Assembly: GCF_003858635.1 (NCBI RefSeq) | Contig: NZ_RQJO01000011.1 | Location: forward strand, 186,001 to 250,000 | Source: Larkinella rosea | Lineage (GTDB): Bacteria > Bacteroidota > Bacteroidia > Cytophagales > Spirosomataceae | Direction: 5' to 3' | Length of the DNA stretch: 64,000 nt | Part shown: piece after piece, positions 41,659 to 52,190 of the stretch | Position numbering within the stretch: the first letter of the stretch is position 1 | Layout of the letters: every line of letters starts with the position of its first letter | Notes under the pieces: generated by a model | Databases searched by the model: none | What the model was told of the DNA's origin: nothing | What the model saw: only the letters and a program-made list of their open reading frames with translations | Made by a program: the position numbers and the translations under genes

Positions 41659-41662
<4 letters not shown>
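41288..41662 (+). CDS. Small four-helix membrane protein
   Basis: 124 residues from the ATG at 41288; the in-frame ATG at 41261 falls inside the promoter. Four TM helices are visible: LAHALAGVIILLKAFDKA, MILGSLLGIIGVTIILLTIYHH, DALVFLAEAVVLGIVSGLYF, PYAYALASVAYLTAAILFF. No family recognised. Its stop overlaps the start of the next gene by 4 bp (ATGA), so both are translated together and probably work together in the membrane. Confidence 0.7.
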
Positions 41663-42519
<857 letters not shown>

Positions 42520-42523
42520 TTTG

Positions 42524-43546
42524 TTAAAAAACAATCTCCTGCGTCAGGTACGTCGCCTGATTGTCGCCATTGATCCGAACCGTCGCCGTTAGCGGTTTTT
42601 TGTTCCAGTTGATCGTAAATAAACCGTAATTCAGGTCGAAAACCACCTGGCCAACGCGCAGTGCATTCGGTTCTTCGCGGGGTTTGGAAGTGTGCGTCAG
42701 GCCGCTGCTGGTGATGTCGTACAAGTCATAACCTAGCCCCGGAATGCTTATTTTCGAAATTTCGGCAATGTGCCGGTCGCCACTGATCAGCATCGTACCC
42801 TTTGGTTTGGTTTTTCCCAGCAAATCAAAAAACCGCTGGCGGGCCGTCGGGAAATTTCCCCATTTTTCGTACACATGCTCGTTGGCCAGAAACTGAATAC
42901 CGCAGCCAATGATATGAACATCGGCGTCCGAGTGAGTCAGTTGTTTTTCCAGCCACTGCCACTGCGTTTCACCCAGAATATCACCGGAAGGGTCAGGGGT
43001 ATTGGTTTTATTGACTTTCTTCAAGGGGTCCCGGAAATACCGCCCATCGAGCAGAATCACTTTGACACGCTGGCCTTTGGGACCATAGGTGTTTGAGGAA
43101 TAAGCCCCTTCCTGCTGCCGCAGCGGACTGCGGGCGGGCACATCCAGAAAATCGAGCATCAACTGCTGGCTTTCTTTCCGGCGCGGGTATTCTTTTCCGC
43201 CATCGTTGACACCATAATCGTGGTCGTCCCAAACGCCAATAATCCTGGTCGACTGCCGCAATTGGGCATAAACCGGATTGGCTTTCTGCTTGTCGTACTT
43301 GGCTTTCAGCGTGTCCATCACTTCCGAATCGCCGTAAATATTGTCGCCGAGCCAGATCCAGACGTCCGGTTTCTGGGCCACGATATCGTCCCACAGGGGT
43401 TGGGGCCGTTTCTGGTCGCTGCACGAACCGAATGCAATCGTGGTGACTGGGTTTTGACCAGCCAAAGCCGTTTTTTTCGTTTTCGGGGTACGGCACCCTG
43501 CCAAAATGGTGCAGCCAATCAGGCCGAGCGTGACTAATGTTTTCAT
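42524..43546 (-). CDS. PhoD-like phosphatase lipoprotein, copy 1 of tandem pair
   Basis: 340 residues. The signal ends in a lipobox (LIGCTILAGC). The alkaline phosphatase D/PhoD motifs are all here: FGSCSDQKRPQPLW with the Cys metal ligand, LGDNIYGDS, WDDHDYGVND and SGDRHIAE. The enzyme should cleave phosphodiesters or monoesters with an Fe/Ca centre, facing the periplasm or outside. It is the downstream member of a tandem duplication with 43568-44590, with 21 bp between them. By eye the two proteins differ at about 29 of 340 positions, 12 of them in the first 35 residues. Confidence 0.93.
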   Translation of the reverse strand: MKTLVTLGLIGCTILAGCRTPKTKKTALAGQNPVTTIAFGSCSDQKRPQPLWDDIVAQKPDVWIWLGDNIYGDSEVMDTLKAKYDKQKANPVYAQLRQSTRIIGVWDDHDYGVNDGGKEYPRRKESQQLMLDFLDVPARSPLRQQEGAYSSNTYGPKGQRVKVILLDGRYFRDPLKKVNKTNTPDPSGDILGETQWQWLEKQLTHSDADVHIIGCGIQFLANEHVYEKWGNFPTARQRFFDLLGKTKPKGTMLISGDRHIAEISKISIPGLGYDLYDITSSGLTHTSKPREEPNALRVGQVVFDLNYGLFTINWNKKPLTATVRINGDNQATYLTQEIVF

Positions 43547-43567
43547 CGAATGGAAAGGGCCGGGTTA

Positions 43568-44590
43568 TCAAAACGCCACTTCCTGCGTCAGATACGTCGC
43601 CTGATTGTCGCCATTGATCCGAACCGTCGCCGTTAGCGGTTTTTTGTTCCAGTTGATCGTAATGAGGCTGTAATTCAGGTCGAAAACCATTTTGCCGACG
43701 CGGTACGCATTCGGTTGTTCGTATGGTTTGGAGGTGTGCGTCAGGCCGCTGCTGGTGATGTCGTACAAGTCATAACCTAGCCCCGGAATGCTTATTTTCG
43801 AAATTTCGGCAATGTGCCGGTCGCCACTAAGCAGCATCGCACCCTTTGGTTTGGTTTTACTCAACAAATCGAAAAACCGCTGGCGGGCCGTCGGGAAATT
43901 ACCCCATTTCTCGGACGTGTGATCGTTGGCCAGAAACTGAATGCCGCAGCCAATGATATGAACATCGGCGTCCGAGTGAGTCAGTTGTTTTTCGAGCCAC
44001 TGCCACTGCGTTTCGCCCAGTATATCGCCGGTTGGGTCGGGGGCATTGGTTTTATTGACTTTCTTCAAGGGGTCCCGGAAATACCGCCCATCGAGCAGAA
44101 TCACTTTGACGCGCTGACCTTTGGGACCATAGGTGTTTGAGGAATAAGCCCCTTCCTGCTGCCGCAGCGGACTGCGGGCGGGCACATCCAGAAAATCGAG
44201 CATCAACTGCTGGCTTTCTTTCCGGCGCGGGTACTCTTTACCGCCGTCATTGACGCCATAGTCGTGATCATCCCAAACGCCAATGATCCTGGTCGACTGC
44301 CGTAACTGGGCATAAACCGGGTTGGCTTTCTGCTTGTCGTACTTGGCTTTCAGCGTGTCCATCACTTCCGAATCGCCGTAAATATTGTCGCCGAGCCAGA
44401 TCCAGACGTCCGGTTTTTGGGCCACGATATCGTCCCACAGGGGTTGGGGGCGTTTCTGGTCGCTGCACGAACCAAATGCAATCGTGGTGAGCGGTTTTTG
44501 ACCCGTCGAAGCTGCCGTTTCGGTTTTCGGCGTACGGCATCCCGCCAATGCAATCCCGCCAATCAGGCCGAGGGTAAAAAGGTTTTTCAT
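43568..44590 (-). CDS. PhoD-like phosphatase lipoprotein, copy 2 of tandem pair
   Basis: 340 residues, same layout as the downstream copy: lipobox (LIGGIALAGC), FGSCSDQ, LGDNIYGD, DDHDYG, SGDRHIAE. From about residue 36 to 180 it is identical to copy 1, whereas the signal/linker and the last 160 residues carry scattered changes such as KPYEQPNAYRVGK against KPREEPNALRVGQ. The pair is probably one operon, with this gene first. Divergent C-terminal surface residues may give different substrate choice, while metal-site residues are the same. Confidence 0.93.
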   Translation of the reverse strand: MKNLFTLGLIGGIALAGCRTPKTETAASTGQKPLTTIAFGSCSDQKRPQPLWDDIVAQKPDVWIWLGDNIYGDSEVMDTLKAKYDKQKANPVYAQLRQSTRIIGVWDDHDYGVNDGGKEYPRRKESQQLMLDFLDVPARSPLRQQEGAYSSNTYGPKGQRVKVILLDGRYFRDPLKKVNKTNAPDPTGDILGETQWQWLEKQLTHSDADVHIIGCGIQFLANDHTSEKWGNFPTARQRFFDLLSKTKPKGAMLLSGDRHIAEISKISIPGLGYDLYDITSSGLTHTSKPYEQPNAYRVGKMVFDLNYSLITINWNKKPLTATVRINGDNQATYLTQEVAF

Positions 44591-44682
44591 GGAAAGTCAG
44601 GGTCGTTGTTCCCGCAAATGTAAAAAAGTTGACCCGTTTCCGAGCCAACTTCACGGTTTGTTAATAGCGGAAGGCGGTTACC

Positions 44683-45594
44683 TTATTGATTGGTCTGCGA
44701 CGTAAACGTACTCTCGAAAATCTTGTCGGCATTTCCGGCTTCAAAACCGTCGCGCCGGTGTTCGCGCCGGATCTGGTCGGCGGGGAGATGCCGGAATTCG
44801 GGCAACACGCGCCGTTCGGCAAACTCGACGTATGAACCGGCAATGCGATGGGTTTGTCCGTCGGCAAATTCCGCATCGATCAGTTGCGCCACCGTCGACG
44901 CTTGCAGCAAGCCTTCGTCGGGGCTGATTTTGATCGTACCGCCCGCGCTGTTGAGTTTAAAGCCGCGCCGTTCCAGAAAAGCGACAAACTCCTGAATGGT
45001 GTTGTAACCCGGTTTCAGGTTGTGCACGCTGATCGTGAAATGGTTCAGGTAATAGCGGTTATAGATTACCCAGGCGGCATATTCGCTTTCTTTCAGCAAC
45101 GTCAGGTAATCGTCGAGCGTGGGGATTTGCCAGAGCGGCTGGTGCAAAAACCGGTCGACGGCCTGGGCATCGTCCAGGTCCAGCGTATCGACCGGATCGA
45201 AAACGACGGTATCGGTATACTTGTAAATGATGTGTTGGGCTTCGTCCGATAAATCCCGCACCCGCAGTTCGCTGACGAAAATACGCGGGTAATGCGGTTT
45301 TGGCGGACTGTACCAATACGCGTTCAGTTTCTTTTCCTTGAAATCGTACGGTTCGCGTTTTTCGTAGCCGTAATGCAGAAAGATCTTTTCGAACGACTGA
45401 ATGCCGAGACTCGGCAGCCCCATCGTCCGGAACGCAATGTGATCGTTTTCGATGTCATCCGGTTTTTGAATGACCTTTTCGTCGATCAGCGCGTCGATGA
45501 TGCCCAAGACATCGGGAACGCGCTCGCTGTAACGGGTCATCAACCCGTTCAGAACGGCATCGAGGGTTTTAAGTCTGTTGGATGGAGTGGTCAT
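44683..45594 (-). CDS. DUF1338 protein, 2-oxoadipate dioxygenase/decarboxylase-like
   Basis: 303 residues. The vicinal-oxygen-chelate-like fold of the DUF1338/HglS family is recognised from NDHIAFRTMG (first metal His), NHFTISVHNL (second His) and the late SYVEFAERRVLPEF (Glu ligand and substrate Arg). Characterised members use Fe(II) to turn 2-oxoadipate into 2-hydroxyglutarate in lysine breakdown. No other lysine catabolic gene is nearby. It lies 92 bp upstream of the PhoD pair on the same strand, with no sign of a functional link. Confidence 0.88.
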   Translation of the reverse strand: MTTPSNRLKTLDAVLNGLMTRYSERVPDVLGIIDALIDEKVIQKPDDIENDHIAFRTMGLPSLGIQSFEKIFLHYGYEKREPYDFKEKKLNAYWYSPPKPHYPRIFVSELRVRDLSDEAQHIIYKYTDTVVFDPVDTLDLDDAQAVDRFLHQPLWQIPTLDDYLTLLKESEYAAWVIYNRYYLNHFTISVHNLKPGYNTIQEFVAFLERRGFKLNSAGGTIKISPDEGLLQASTVAQLIDAEFADGQTHRIAGSYVEFAERRVLPEFRHLPADQIRREHRRDGFEAGNADKIFESTFTSQTNQ

Positions 45595-45691
45595 GTTATA
45601 TCACAATTAGTCACCAGGCAAGTTATAAATAGTAACCATTAATTGGCTGAACGAGTCGAGGTCTGGTCATGAAACTCACTTACGGTGTATC

Positions 45692-45722
45692 TTGTTAAAA
45701 AACGGTAGTTGCGTTATCTTTA
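45692..45722 (+). promoter_or_regulatory. Promoter of the antitoxin/PIN locus
   Basis: TTG at 45692-45694, 20 bases, then TATCTTTA at 45715-45722, one mismatch from TAnnTTTG. The leader to the antitoxin ATG would be about 20 bases. Confidence 0.5.
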
Positions 45723-45749
45723 GTAGGTAATTCGTATCGCTCTTAAAAA

Positions 45750-45974
45750 ATGGCTGTGGAACAAAATACATTAACTTCCGGGAAACTGAGTTCTTTACAG
45801 CTTCATATGCTTCGGGCATTTGATCGGGAGTTGACGGAAGAGCAGGAAAAAGAAATCAAACAACTCATCGCCGATTACTTCTTCCGATTGGTGGATCAGG
45901 AAACAGACGAAATCGAAACGCAGAAGAAATATACTTCCGACGATTTTGAAAAAATGGCGCGTGGCCATCGCTGA
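45750..45974 (+). CDS. Probable antitoxin of a PIN toxin pair
   Basis: 74 residues, acidic. It has the form of small antitoxins that precede PIN toxins in Bacteroidota and Cyanobacteria: a helix LSSLQLHMLRAFDRELTEEQEKEIKQLIADYFF and a C-terminal charged region YTSDDFEKMARGHR that would bind the toxin. No classical ribbon-helix-helix is clear. The toxin start codon follows 22 bp after its stop. As the toxin frame is broken, this antitoxin may be a leftover. Confidence 0.65.
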   Translation: MAVEQNTLTSGKLSSLQLHMLRAFDRELTEEQEKEIKQLIADYFFRLVDQETDEIETQKKYTSDDFEKMARGHR

Positions 45975-45996
45975 ATTCTTATCGATAACCGGAGAA

Positions 45997-46407
45997 ATGA
46001 TTGTCGTTATTGACTCAAACTGTTTGTCGGCTTCTATTGGAAAAAGCTCACCCTATCGCTGGCTTTTCGATGCACTGCGAAACAAGGAGTTTGAATTTGG
46101 TATTTCAACCGATATTCTGGCCGAATACGAGGAACACCTTGCAACTTATTACAGTTTAAATCTGGCCCAAAACGTCACGGAAGGTTTGCTGAACAGCCGA
46201 AACGCCATTCTGGTTTCGCCCAGTTTTTTCTGACATTTGATTGAAGCTGATCACGATGACGATAAGTTTGTTGATTGTGCGGTAGCTTGCCAGGCCGATT
46301 ACATCATCACATTTGACAAACACTTCGATGTGCTGAAAAAGATCGAATTTCCGAAGGTTAACCCGATCACTCCTCCCGAATTCTTTACCGTTTTATATCC
46401 CAGATGA
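45997..46407 (+). pseudogene. PIN-domain toxin interrupted by an in-frame TGA
   Basis: Read through, the frame codes for 136 residues from the ATG at 45997. The first part (MIVVIDSNCLSASIG, EFGISTDILAEYEEHL) carries the first Asp and the Glu of the PIN ribonuclease site. The frame stops at TGA 46231-46233 after SPSFF. The same frame continues as HLIEADHDDDKFVDCAVACQ, then ADYIITFDKHFDVLKK, the usual second half with the remaining Asp residues, and ends at TGA 46405-46407. Related toxins usually have an aromatic residue followed by LIEAD here, so a Trp codon TGG turned to TGA is the likely lesion. One base change suffices. Confidence 0.82.
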
Positions 46408-46412
46408 GGTGA

Positions 46413-48728
46413 TCATTCGACTACCACCTCATCCACGGATACCGCCGTCGGCAGGCCTTCGCGGGGAAAACCGGCGGAGGCTGGTCCGGCATTTTTGGCC
46501 TTGATACGGACGTAGCGCGCCCGGGCGGTTTTGAAATCGGCGACTACCGGCAATATACCCCACGATCCTTCCAGCGTATACTTGACCGGTTGACTGATCG
46601 CGTCTTTGTAGGTTGTTCCGTCCTGCGACAGACCAATTTCGACGGAAGTGGGCGGGAAATCGTTGTACGAAATACGCTTCAGAAAGTTGGCGGAAATCTT
46701 CGTAACGGGCCGGACGTCGCCCAGATCAATGGTTACTTCCAGGTCTCCGCCCGATACGCTCACCCATTCCGATTTGTTTCGGGGACTTTGCGCCACCTGC
46801 CCGTCGGTTAGCTTTTTCTTGTTCGGATCAGACTTTTCGGCGGCCGCATTGGCGTAGGTGTATGATTTGCCTTTCGCCCGGTGGATGTAAAACGTTTCTT
46901 CAAATTGGGCACCGGCCGAACTGATGGCTTTGATCGTCGTCGTTTTTTTCAGGGCAATGGGCGTGAAGTATTCCGTCGAAGATGTCGAGGGTTGCTTGCC
47001 GTTGGTCGTGTAATACATCTTGCTGTCGGAATCGAGTTTTTCCAGCCGAACCTGCAATTGGTCGGCGTCGGTGAACTGCGTGACGGCCCGGATGTCGAGC
47101 AACCGTTTGGAATAATTGACGTTCAGGTACGACAACCGCTTCAGGTGTTCTTTCAGCCGAACCGCAAAATCCTCAAAATTGCGCGGCCCCTGCGGAATCC
47201 AGCCGATTTCGGCCAGCGCCGACGCCCGCGGAAAAACCATGTATTCGACGTGTTGCGTCGTCGGAATGTATTCCGTCCAGACATTTCCCTGCACACCCAG
47301 AATGTATTTCTGCTGTTCGGGCGTCAGTTCGGCGGGCGTGGGTTCGTAGCTGTAGACTTTCTCGATCGGCAGAAAACCGCCCCCGGCCAGTGGCTCCTGC
47401 ACCGGATTGCCCTGATACTGATCCAGATAGCAGAAGTCGCCGGGTGTCATCACCACGTTGTGCTTTTGCTTGGCCGCTTCGATACCGCCTTCGGTGCCGC
47501 GCCAGCTCATGACGGTCGCGTTCGGTGCCAAACCGCCTTCCAGAATTTCGTCCCAGCCGATGATGGCGCGGCCTTTCGAGTTGACAAACTTTTCGATGCG
47601 CTGAATGAAGTAGCTCTGCAATTCGTGTTCGTCCTTGAGTTTCAGTTTCTTGATCAGATCCTGACAAAACGCGCTGGCATTCCAGGCGTCTTTCGGGCAT
47701 TCGTCTCCGCCGATGTGGATGTATTTGCCGGGAAACAGCGCCATTACTTCCGTCAATACGTTCTGCAAAAACGCGAAGGTTGACTCGTTGGGGCAATACA
47801 CATCCTTGAAAATTCCCCAGCGCGTGGCCACTTCGTATTTTTTTGCCGGATCGCAGGAGAGTTCGGGATACGACGCCAGTGCCGCCAGCGCGTGGCCGGG
47901 CATTTCAATTTCCGGAATGATCGTGATGTGACGGGCAGCCGCATACCGAACCACCTCCGCAATTTGGGCCTGCGTATAAAAACCGCCGTATTCTTTGCCG
48001 TCGTATTTGAACGGATAATTTTCAGCGTTGTGACCGACGACGGTTTCTTTGCGCCGGGAGCCAATCTGCGTCAGTTTGGGGTATTTCTTGATCTCGATCC
48101 GCCAGCCCTGATCGTCGGTCAGGTGCCAGTGAAAGGTGTTGAATTTATGCATCGCCATCAGGTCGATAAACCGCTTGACGAATGAAACCGGCATGAAATT
48201 TCGGCTCACATCGAGCATCAAACCGCGATACCCGTAGCGTGGCCGATCGAGAATCTGGCAGGCCGGGATGTTCCAGGCGACGTTATCGACTTTTGCCGGA
48301 CTGAAAACCGCCGTTGGCAGCAGCTGAAGCAACGTCTGAACCGCATAAAAATACCCCTTCGGCGTTTCGGCTTCCACCACCACCCGATCCGGCGAAACGT
48401 TCAGGATATAGCCTTCCGGGCCGCATTTTCCGGTTTTATGGGCCTGAAAGACAATGTGTTTGCCTTTTGCTAACGCGGGTGATGCCGGAGCTACGGCTAT
48501 TGGAAAACCGCTGACGGTTTTTAATTGATTGGCCAGCGTTTGGGCGGCTGCCCGCTGCCCCGCATCTTTCGCATTCACAACGATCCGTGTTGCCGTTGAA
48601 ACGGTAAAATGGCCGTCTTTGCCCGCAAACTGGGCAGGGAAGGGGAGTAGGTTATAGGCGTTATCGGATTGGGCAATCAGGGAAAAGGAAATCGAAAGGC
48701 ACAACAGGAAGGCAACGAGTCGGTTCAT
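46413..48728 (-). CDS. Secreted beta-N-acetylhexosaminidase, GH20
   Basis: 771 residues from the ATG at 48728, which opens a signal peptide (MNRLVAFLLCLSISFSLIAQ). A GH20b-type N-terminal domain (30-160) is followed by the TIM barrel with RGLMLDVSRNFMP, FNTFHWHLTDDQGWR, EIEMPGHA and the catalytic pair Asp342-Glu343 (HIGGDECPKD), and MSWRGTEGG. A chitobiase-type C-terminal domain (about 530-610, MYYTTNGKQPSTSS) and an F5/8 C-type discoidin domain (about 640-770) complete it. It removes terminal GlcNAc or GalNAc from glycans outside the cytoplasm. It ends 5 bp after the PIN pseudogene, tail to tail. Confidence 0.96.
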   Translation of the reverse strand: MNRLVAFLLCLSISFSLIAQSDNAYNLLPFPAQFAGKDGHFTVSTATRIVVNAKDAGQRAAAQTLANQLKTVSGFPIAVAPASPALAKGKHIVFQAHKTGKCGPEGYILNVSPDRVVVEAETPKGYFYAVQTLLQLLPTAVFSPAKVDNVAWNIPACQILDRPRYGYRGLMLDVSRNFMPVSFVKRFIDLMAMHKFNTFHWHLTDDQGWRIEIKKYPKLTQIGSRRKETVVGHNAENYPFKYDGKEYGGFYTQAQIAEVVRYAAARHITIIPEIEMPGHALAALASYPELSCDPAKKYEVATRWGIFKDVYCPNESTFAFLQNVLTEVMALFPGKYIHIGGDECPKDAWNASAFCQDLIKKLKLKDEHELQSYFIQRIEKFVNSKGRAIIGWDEILEGGLAPNATVMSWRGTEGGIEAAKQKHNVVMTPGDFCYLDQYQGNPVQEPLAGGGFLPIEKVYSYEPTPAELTPEQQKYILGVQGNVWTEYIPTTQHVEYMVFPRASALAEIGWIPQGPRNFEDFAVRLKEHLKRLSYLNVNYSKRLLDIRAVTQFTDADQLQVRLEKLDSDSKMYYTTNGKQPSTSSTEYFTPIALKKTTTIKAISSAGAQFEETFYIHRAKGKSYTYANAAAEKSDPNKKKLTDGQVAQSPRNKSEWVSVSGGDLEVTIDLGDVRPVTKISANFLKRISYNDFPPTSVEIGLSQDGTTYKDAISQPVKYTLEGSWGILPVVADFKTARARYVRIKAKNAGPASAGFPREGLPTAVSVDEVVVE

Positions 48729-48807
48729 GCAGGAAAAGGACGGTGGTTGGCGAAAATCAAAGATAGGTAAAAAACGGGCTGGCACTCCCGGATTCATACT
48801 AAACGGC

Positions 48808-51800
48808 TTAAACTGGTTCCTGAAGCGTCAGCGGAAGCCGGATGACGACCCGCGTTCCGGCCGGTTCCTGATCGTCGTCCACTTTGTCGATCATGGCCAC
48901 GCCCGCTTCTTTTCCGCTCCGTTGCTGAATCAGTTGCAGCCGTTCTTCGGTCACTTTCAGCCCCACACTCTGGTGCGAGGTGGCCGAACTCCGTTTAAGC
49001 GCTGCGGATTTTTGCCGCCCCACGCCGTCGTCGTCGACCATGCATTCGAGCTGTTCGCCCACGGGTTTGATGCAGACCTGAATGAAGCCCCGGCTTTTTT
49101 TGTGGGCAATTCCGTGCAGAATCGCGTTTTCGATGTATGGCTGAATGATCATCGGCGGAATGGCAACCCGCTCCTGATCGAGCGACGGATCGGTTTCAAT
49201 CGCGAAGTCGAATTTATGATTAAACCGCAGTTGCTCCAGTTCCAGATACAACTGAAGCTGCTCGGTTTCGCTCGCCAGCGGCACCCATTCCTGCCGCGAA
49301 TTGCCAAGAATAAGCCGCATCAATCGCGCAAATTTGACGAGGTATTTATCGGCATTATCACTGTCATTCTGCAACACAAAAAGCCGCACCGCATTCAACG
49401 AATTATACAGAAAATGCGGGTTCATCTGCGAGCGCAATGCCTTCATTTCCGACATCGCAATGCGTTCGCGCAGGTCGCTTTTTTCCTGTTGTTCCTTCGC
49501 CACCCGCCGGTTTCGCCACTGGGCGATGAAAAATACCAACGCAATCAGCGCGGCCAGGGCGGCCGTGCGGAACCACCACGTTTCCCAGAACGGCGTTCGA
49601 ATTGTAATCCGCAGTCGATAGCCTTCCCGGTTCCAGATGCCGTCGTTGTTGGCCGCAATGACGTGCAACACGTAGTCGCCGGACGGCACGTTGGTATAAC
49701 TGGCGAAGGGCCGGGTGCCGGTCTGGTTCCACTTCTCTTCGGAGCCTTCGAGCCGATAAGCGTACCGGTTGGCGCCGGGATTGTCGAAATTGAGCGCGGC
49801 CATTTCGAAGCTGAACTGGTTCTGGTCGTGGTCGAGCACGATGTCCGGTGGAGTGGCCGAAAGGTTGCGCAACAGTTCGCGGCCATTGACTTTGAACGAA
49901 GTCAGATAAACCGGTGGCACAAAGCGATTGATCCGGATTTTTCCGGGCTGAATGTACACCAGATCGCGCATGGCACCGAAATAGAGCCGCCGTTTGCCAT
50001 CGCGTTCGCTCGATCCGGATTCAAATTCGGAGGTAGGTAACCCGTCGGCTTCGTCGAACGGAACAAACCGGAGTTGCTTGATGTCGGTCACGGCTACGCC
50101 GTTGGAAGTGCTGACCCAGAGCGTGTCACCGGTCATTCGCAGACCGGCAATGTCACTGTTGGGTAACCCATGTCGGGTGGTGAAAACATCGAATTTTTTG
50201 GTGGCTTCGTCGAGCCGACCCAGGCCATTATCGCTGCTGACCCACAATTTGCCGGTTTCATCTTCGGCAAAATCCGTGATGCCTTCATCGGGCAAACTGT
50301 GTAGATCGTCTTCGTTATGAATGTAGGTATCCAGCAGTTTCAGATCAGGACTGATTTTGTAAACCGGCCCTAAACCGCCCACCCACAGGTTGTTAAAGCG
50401 GTCGAGGTACATGGTATTGTAATTTTTGCCGGGCAGTTTCCGAATGCGTTCGTCGTTGAATTGATTCAGAAAGAGGTTGGTCTTCGGGTCGTAGATGGTC
50501 AGCTTTTCGTTGGAGCCGATAAAAACCCGGCCGTCGCGGTTCTGAATGACACTGAAAACCTGACTTCCGGCCACAAAATCGCGTCGTTTGGGGTTGAAGG
50601 GCGGATAGTTGTCCAGATCATCCGGAGCGGGCAAACAGGGGATTTGCTCGAATAAGTGCGTGGTGGTGTCGAGCCGACTCACCCCGGTTAAGTGCCCGAC
50701 CCAGATCTTACCGGTTTTTTCGGCCAGTACCGTGTAGGCCAGATTGTTGCCAATGCTCTTTGGATTCGCCGGATCGTGCCGGTACAGCCGGTACGTTTGC
50801 CGGGTGGGATCGATCATCGTCAATCCGTCGCGGGTGGCAATCCAGAGCCGGTCCTGTTCGTCGAACGAAAGCGAGGCCGCATCTTTCCCCAGTGTTGAAA
50901 CCGGATGGTACCCAACGTCGTCGAAGAGAGAACGGAACTTGTCGATCTTCGGATTGAACCAGCTTAGCCCCGCGTCGTCGGAGCCAATCCAGATAATGCC
51001 GGACTGATCTTCAAACAGGGTTTTCAATGAATTTGAAACCAGGCTGCGGGGATTGTTTTCGTCGTTTTTATACCCTAGAAACCGGTTTTTCTTCGCATCG
51101 TACCGAAACAAGCCTTCGCCGGCGGTAGTGATCCACACATTTTCATTTTTGGTAATCAGGATCGATGTAATACCCCGGCCCGCATCGATGGGTAACCGTC
51201 GGAACAGGCCGGTGGTCGGATTCAAAACCGCCAATCGCCCCTGACGAGTCCCCACGTAGATCTCGCCCAAACGGGGATGCCGCGCGATGGATAATACGTA
51301 ATTGTCGGGTAATGATGTCGGTACGGATTCGTCGTGGCGAAAAATCCGGAACTGTTTTGTCTGCCGGTTGTACGCGTAAAGCCCGGCCTGGGTACCGATC
51401 CAGAGGTTGGTGTCATCAATCAGCAAATGCCGAACCGAACTGGCCGTCTGACGGTCGGCGGAGTCGGAGGGAATGGCTAACAAACTCGATTTTTCGGTAA
51501 CCGGATTGAACGTTACCACGCCGTTGTTGGTGCCGAACCACAACAGCCCGTCGGGGGTTTGCGCGATTGTGCGGACGAAATTACACCCTTCGCCCAGATT
51601 GGTAAAATAAAACCGCTTGATTGCCTGGGTTTTAGGGTCAATACGGTTCAGCCCTCGTTGCGTACCGACCCAGATGATCCCATCGCTGGATTTGAAAATG
51701 CTGCGGGTGATGCGGTGCGTGAGCGATTGTGGATTACCGGTTTGGGGCGCATAATTGATGCAGCGCAGGCCGTCGAAGCGGGTGACGCCGTTGACCGTTG

Positions 51801-51969
51801 CAATCCAGATAAAACCCAGATCATCCTGGGTAATAGAAGAGGTAAAATTGGTGGCCAGACCCATTCGCAACGTCAATCGCTGAAACGACAGCGTGGGTGC
51901 CTGCGCCCACGATTGGGTACACAACAGCCAAAGTATCAACAGCAACGCCGGGCGTCGTTCGGTAATCAT
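48808..51969 (-). CDS. Two-component-regulator-propeller sensor kinase of the LytS type
   Basis: 1053 residues from the ATG at 51969, followed by a signal peptide (LLILWLLCTQSWAQ). Residues 25-700 hold about 12-14 propeller repeats with the signature WIATVNGVTRFDG / IWVGTQRGLNRIDP, forming two seven-bladed sensors. A Y_Y_Y immunoglobulin-like domain comes at about 710-780 (YRLEGSEEKWNQTG), one TM helix (TAALAALIALVFFIAQW), then the kinase with His852 (MNPHFLYNSLNAVR) and ATP site (NAILHGI, DDGVGRQ). Such sensors mostly detect polysaccharide fragments; the GH20 gene lies 79 bp downstream on the same strand. No LytTR receiver is adjacent. Confidence 0.94.
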   Translation of the reverse strand: MITERRPALLLILWLLCTQSWAQAPTLSFQRLTLRMGLATNFTSSITQDDLGFIWIATVNGVTRFDGLRCINYAPQTGNPQSLTHRITRSIFKSSDGIIWVGTQRGLNRIDPKTQAIKRFYFTNLGEGCNFVRTIAQTPDGLLWFGTNNGVVTFNPVTEKSSLLAIPSDSADRQTASSVRHLLIDDTNLWIGTQAGLYAYNRQTKQFRIFRHDESVPTSLPDNYVLSIARHPRLGEIYVGTRQGRLAVLNPTTGLFRRLPIDAGRGITSILITKNENVWITTAGEGLFRYDAKKNRFLGYKNDENNPRSLVSNSLKTLFEDQSGIIWIGSDDAGLSWFNPKIDKFRSLFDDVGYHPVSTLGKDAASLSFDEQDRLWIATRDGLTMIDPTRQTYRLYRHDPANPKSIGNNLAYTVLAEKTGKIWVGHLTGVSRLDTTTHLFEQIPCLPAPDDLDNYPPFNPKRRDFVAGSQVFSVIQNRDGRVFIGSNEKLTIYDPKTNLFLNQFNDERIRKLPGKNYNTMYLDRFNNLWVGGLGPVYKISPDLKLLDTYIHNEDDLHSLPDEGITDFAEDETGKLWVSSDNGLGRLDEATKKFDVFTTRHGLPNSDIAGLRMTGDTLWVSTSNGVAVTDIKQLRFVPFDEADGLPTSEFESGSSERDGKRRLYFGAMRDLVYIQPGKIRINRFVPPVYLTSFKVNGRELLRNLSATPPDIVLDHDQNQFSFEMAALNFDNPGANRYAYRLEGSEEKWNQTGTRPFASYTNVPSGDYVLHVIAANNDGIWNREGYRLRITIRTPFWETWWFRTAALAALIALVFFIAQWRNRRVAKEQQEKSDLRERIAMSEMKALRSQMNPHFLYNSLNAVRLFVLQNDSDNADKYLVKFARLMRLILGNSRQEWVPLASETEQLQLYLELEQLRFNHKFDFAIETDPSLDQERVAIPPMIIQPYIENAILHGIAHKKSRGFIQVCIKPVGEQLECMVDDDGVGRQKSAALKRSSATSHQSVGLKVTEERLQLIQQRSGKEAGVAMIDKVDDDQEPAGTRVVIRLPLTLQEPV

Positions 51970-52190
51970 TGAGCCAATAGAGAGGAAATACGTAGCCGAA
52001 ACCGCTCGTTGTTTTTTCCGATTTTCCAAGCGAAGCAAATGTACTACGAAAACTAATCATCCGGGAAGGCTTTGGTTACATTTAGTATATACGCGGGTAA
52101 AAGCGTGACGAGCATTTGAACCGTTCGAAAAACCGCAAATGGAACGAAAGCGGTTTTCGAACGAAAGCGAATTCCGCCAGATTGCCGTGA

